From the NCBI GenBank assembly GCA_027031145.1, contig JALVEG010000482.1:1-8384 (forward strand): 8,384 nt of DNA, written 5' to 3'. Positions 6,663 through 8,384 of this stretch are shown here, piece after piece (position 1 is the stretch's first letter; each line of letters opens with the position of its first letter). Source of the stretch: Saprospiraceae bacterium. Its GTDB lineage: Bacteria; Bacteroidota; Bacteroidia; Chitinophagales; Saprospiraceae. The translations under genes were made by a program, and so were the position numbers. Below the pieces are notes generated by a model. That model was not told the origin of the DNA. It did no database searches and saw only the letters and a list, made by a program, of their open reading frames with translations.

Positions 6663-6670
6663 CAAAGTTA
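6663..6670 (-). promoter_or_regulatory. Bacteroidota -7 promoter element for the thioredoxin-like gene
   Basis: The minus strand reads TAACTTTG followed by CA, an exact match to the TAnnTTTG -7 consensus in a context common in this phylum. Transcription would begin near 6656-6660, giving a leader of about 105 nt. No TTTG sits at the ideal -33 distance; the nearest is at 6699-6702, about 28 nt upstream, and it is part of another -7-like string, TATATTTG (6699-6706). Confidence 0.5.
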
Positions 6671-6743
6671 AAAATATTTAAAAATTTATAGATTTATTCA
6701 AATATATTTCTATCACTGACAATAAAGTAAGTAAGATTAAAAT

Positions 6744-6761
6744 ATTCCAAAAACACGGAAT
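6744..6761 (-). terminator. Weak hairpin after the MoxR stop codon
   Basis: ATTCC (6744-6748) and GGAAT (6757-6761) form a 5-bp stem with an 8-nt loop, starting 1 nt after the MoxR stop codon. On the minus strand it is followed by the partial T-run ATTTTAATC. The stem is short and the U-tract imperfect, so this is only a possible terminator. A new promoter candidate lies just downstream, which fits a transcript boundary here. Confidence 0.25.
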
Positions 6762-6762
6762 T

Positions 6763-7731
6763 TTAGAAAAGATCTTTGATTATATCTTCTTCTGTTATAC
6801 CTTCTGCTTCAGCTTTATAATTTTTAATGATCCTGTGTCTTAAAACATTTATGGCAACTGCCTGTATGTCTTCAATATCAGGAGAATATTTTCCTGATAT
6901 GGCTGCATTACATTTGGCTCCCAATACCAGATATTGTGATGCTCTTGGACCGGCTCCCCATGACAAAAACTTATTTGCCATGTCAGAGGCTTTTTCACTT
7001 CCCGGACGTGTTTTTGCTGTTAGATTGACAGCATATTCCAAAACATTATCGGCTATGGGGATCTTTCTTACCATTTTTTGAAAAAATAAAATATCATCAC
7101 CACTTAAAACTTTGTTTACAGTAACATAATTATCCGTAGTTGTATTTTTCACAACATCTATTTCTTCTTCAAAACTTGGATAATGAAGCGGTATATTAAA
7201 CATGAACCTGTCCAATTGAGCTTCCGGAAGAGGATATGTTCCTTCTTGTTCTATCGGATTTTGTGTAGCTAATACGAAAAAAGGTTTAGGAAGATCATAT
7301 TTATTCCCGCTTACTGTTACAGATTTTTCCTGCATCGCTTCAAGCAATGCTGCCTGAGTTTTCGGAGGAGTACGGTTGATCTCATCTGCAAGGATTATAT
7401 TTGCAAATATGGGTCCTTTGTTAAATTGAAAATGCCTGGATTCATCCAAAATTTCAGATCCGGTAATATCACTTGGCATCAAATCGGGAGTAAATTGTAT
7501 CCTTTTAAAATCAAGGTCCAATGCATCTGAAATTGTTTGGATCAAAAGTGTTTTTGCCAATCCGGGAACCCCGACCAACAAACTATGACCATTGCTGAAA
7601 AGACCTGTCAAAACCGATTTGATCACATCATCCTGACCTACAATAATTTTTCCTATTTCCTGCTTTAATTTTTTATATGAATCTGCCAATGCATCAATTG
7701 CTTCAACATCCGATTTATATTTTTGCTCCAT
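6763..7731 (-). CDS. MoxR-family AAA+ ATPase
   Basis: A 322-residue cytoplasmic ATPase of the MoxR/RavA type, a class of AAA+ chaperones that help mature or activate partner proteins, often ones with VWA domains. Motifs in order: VGQDDVI (31-37) before the core; Walker A GVPGLAKT (54-61, K60); LMPSDITGSEIL (84-95), a MoxR-typical block; Walker B IILADE (112-117); sensor 1 in LATQNPIEQEGTYPLPEAQLDRF (N158, with arginine-finger candidate R175); and sensor 2 GPRASQ (R263) in the C-terminal helical lid. Length and motifs are those of an intact enzyme. It follows the Nudix gene by 49 bp, so the two may share a transcript. The gene after it is a thioredoxin-like lipoprotein, not the DUF58/BatA/BatB genes often linked to MoxR in Bacteroidota, so its partner is not evident here. 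Confidence 0.94.
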   Translation of the reverse strand: MEQKYKSDVEAIDALADSYKKLKQEIGKIIVGQDDVIKSVLTGLFSNGHSLLVGVPGLAKTLLIQTISDALDLDFKRIQFTPDLMPSDITGSEILDESRHFQFNKGPIFANIILADEINRTPPKTQAALLEAMQEKSVTVSGNKYDLPKPFFVLATQNPIEQEGTYPLPEAQLDRFMFNIPLHYPSFEEEIDVVKNTTTDNYVTVNKVLSGDDILFFQKMVRKIPIADNVLEYAVNLTAKTRPGSEKASDMANKFLSWGAGPRASQYLVLGAKCNAAISGKYSPDIEDIQAVAINVLRHRIIKNYKAEAEGITEEDIIKDLF

Positions 7732-7780
7732 TTTCTTATTTTTTTAACCTATAATTAACGTTGATATATATGTTTTTGTT

Positions 7781-8384
7781 TTAGTAATCGATAATTACAT
7801 TTTTAAACTCATTCAAAATCATCGCTGTTGCTCCCCATACAACATGATCATTAAGTAAAAAGTAAGGAATATCTTCGAGTTCCATTCCATTGTAAAGAGT
7901 TACCTTACCGGTTTTCATTTTATTTTGATCAAGCAAATCCTTCAAAGGAATTTCCAAAATATATTGTACCTCACTTGGCTGGGGCACAAATTTAACATTA
8001 TTATCAGAAAAAACAACATAAGGATGAACTTTAAAATTGCTTACGGGAATAAACAGATCTGTCAGACTTCCTACCGGTTTTATTTTATGTTTTTCTACAC
8101 CCAACTCTTCTTCCAGTTCCCGCAAAGCGCAATGATAAAGATCAGGATCCGAATTATCAAATTTGCCTCCGGGCAAACTTATCTGTCCCTTGTGTTTATC
8201 ATTAAAATTATTATGGGTTCTCTGAATAAGAGGAAAATATATTTCATTTTGTTTATTATACAGTAACAATGATACAGCTGCCAATTTAAAATTGTTATGC
8301 TTTGGATAATCATGAGACCGTCCGGGAGGAGCCATTTGATACTGTACTTCTTTACCCGGCAATATACCCGAATTTAACCTGTAA
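7781..8384 (-). CDS. Nudix hydrolase, CoA-diphosphatase type (N-terminus off right edge)
   Basis: The frame stays open to the right edge, so the true start lies outside the window. A TTG at 8360-8362 could serve as a start, but seven more in-frame codons precede it, and relatives have roughly 20-30 residues before the MAPPGR block. Counting from that TTG gives 193 residues. MAPPGR is at 10-15. LIQRTHNNFNDKHKGQISLPGG (45-66) is the pattern that marks the CoA-pyrophosphatase subgroup. The Nudix box runs from GG (65-66) to RELEEELG (81-88), with metal-binding glutamates in REXXEE. As in this subgroup, D72 stands in for the upstream Glu with one extra residue in the spacing. Such enzymes cleave CoA and related diphosphates to 3',5'-ADP and phosphopantetheine. 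The substrate is inferred from the subgroup pattern. MoxR follows after 49 bp. Confidence 0.88.
   Translation of the reverse strand, partial: YRLNSGILPGKEVQYQMAPPGRSHDYPKHNNFKLAAVSLLLYNKQNEIYFPLIQRTHNNFNDKHKGQISLPGGKFDNSDPDLYHCALRELEEELGVEKHKIKPVGSLTDLFIPVSNFKVHPYVVFSDNNVKFVPQPSEVQYILEIPLKDLLDQNKMKTGKVTLYNGMELEDIPYFLLNDHVVWGATAMILNEFKNVIIDY

Noticed and set aside
7925..8266. A 113-codon plus-strand reading frame
   Set aside because: It is antisense to the Nudix hydrolase, including the Nudix box, and has no recognisable features.

Overview
The window looks like an ordinary chromosomal stretch of a low-GC member of the Bacteroidota. Three things support this. Two genes point to the phylum-specific type IX secretion system (T9SS): a DUF5103 'Plug'-type protein and an M1 peptidase with a C-terminal T9SS sorting domain. 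The clearest promoter candidate has the phylum's TAnnTTTG -7 element. Start codons lack obvious Shine-Dalgarno sequences. All eight genes lie on the minus strand, so transcription runs from the right edge of the window to the left.

In transcription order the layout is as follows. (1) A CoA-diphosphatase-type Nudix hydrolase (7781-8384), whose N-terminus runs off the right edge. (2) A MoxR-family AAA+ ATPase (6763-7731), 49 bp further on. (3) A 209-bp gap with a good promoter candidate and nested inverted repeats, leading to a small thioredoxin-fold lipoprotein with a WCPPC active site (6086-6553). (4) A 359-bp gene-free gap with a 10-bp tandem repeat and a 111-bp element bounded by 19-bp near-perfect inverted repeats. 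(5) The DUF5103 T9SS Plug-like protein (4482-5726). (6) A 255-bp gap with a promoter candidate, then a likely operon of a 47-residue single-pass membrane protein (4083-4226), a PAP2-like integral membrane protein overlapping it by 4 nt (3427-4086), and a secreted M1 aminopeptidase 11 bp later (968-3415). (7) After 89 bp, the first 292 codons of a RecC-like exodeoxyribonuclease V gamma subunit (1-878), which runs off the left edge.

Functionally this is a mix of housekeeping and envelope genes: nucleotide and CoA clean-up, an ATPase chaperone, envelope redox, protein secretion, a secreted peptidase, membrane lipid-type enzymology and double-strand-break repair. The most suggestive link is that a T9SS component (Plug) sits near a likely T9SS substrate (the M1 peptidase). 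I see no CRISPR array, transposase, phage gene, tRNA, rRNA or defence cassette. The less-explained parts are the small membrane protein coupled to the PAP2-like gene and the repeat-rich 359-bp gap. I do not see convincing evidence for a wholly new system.
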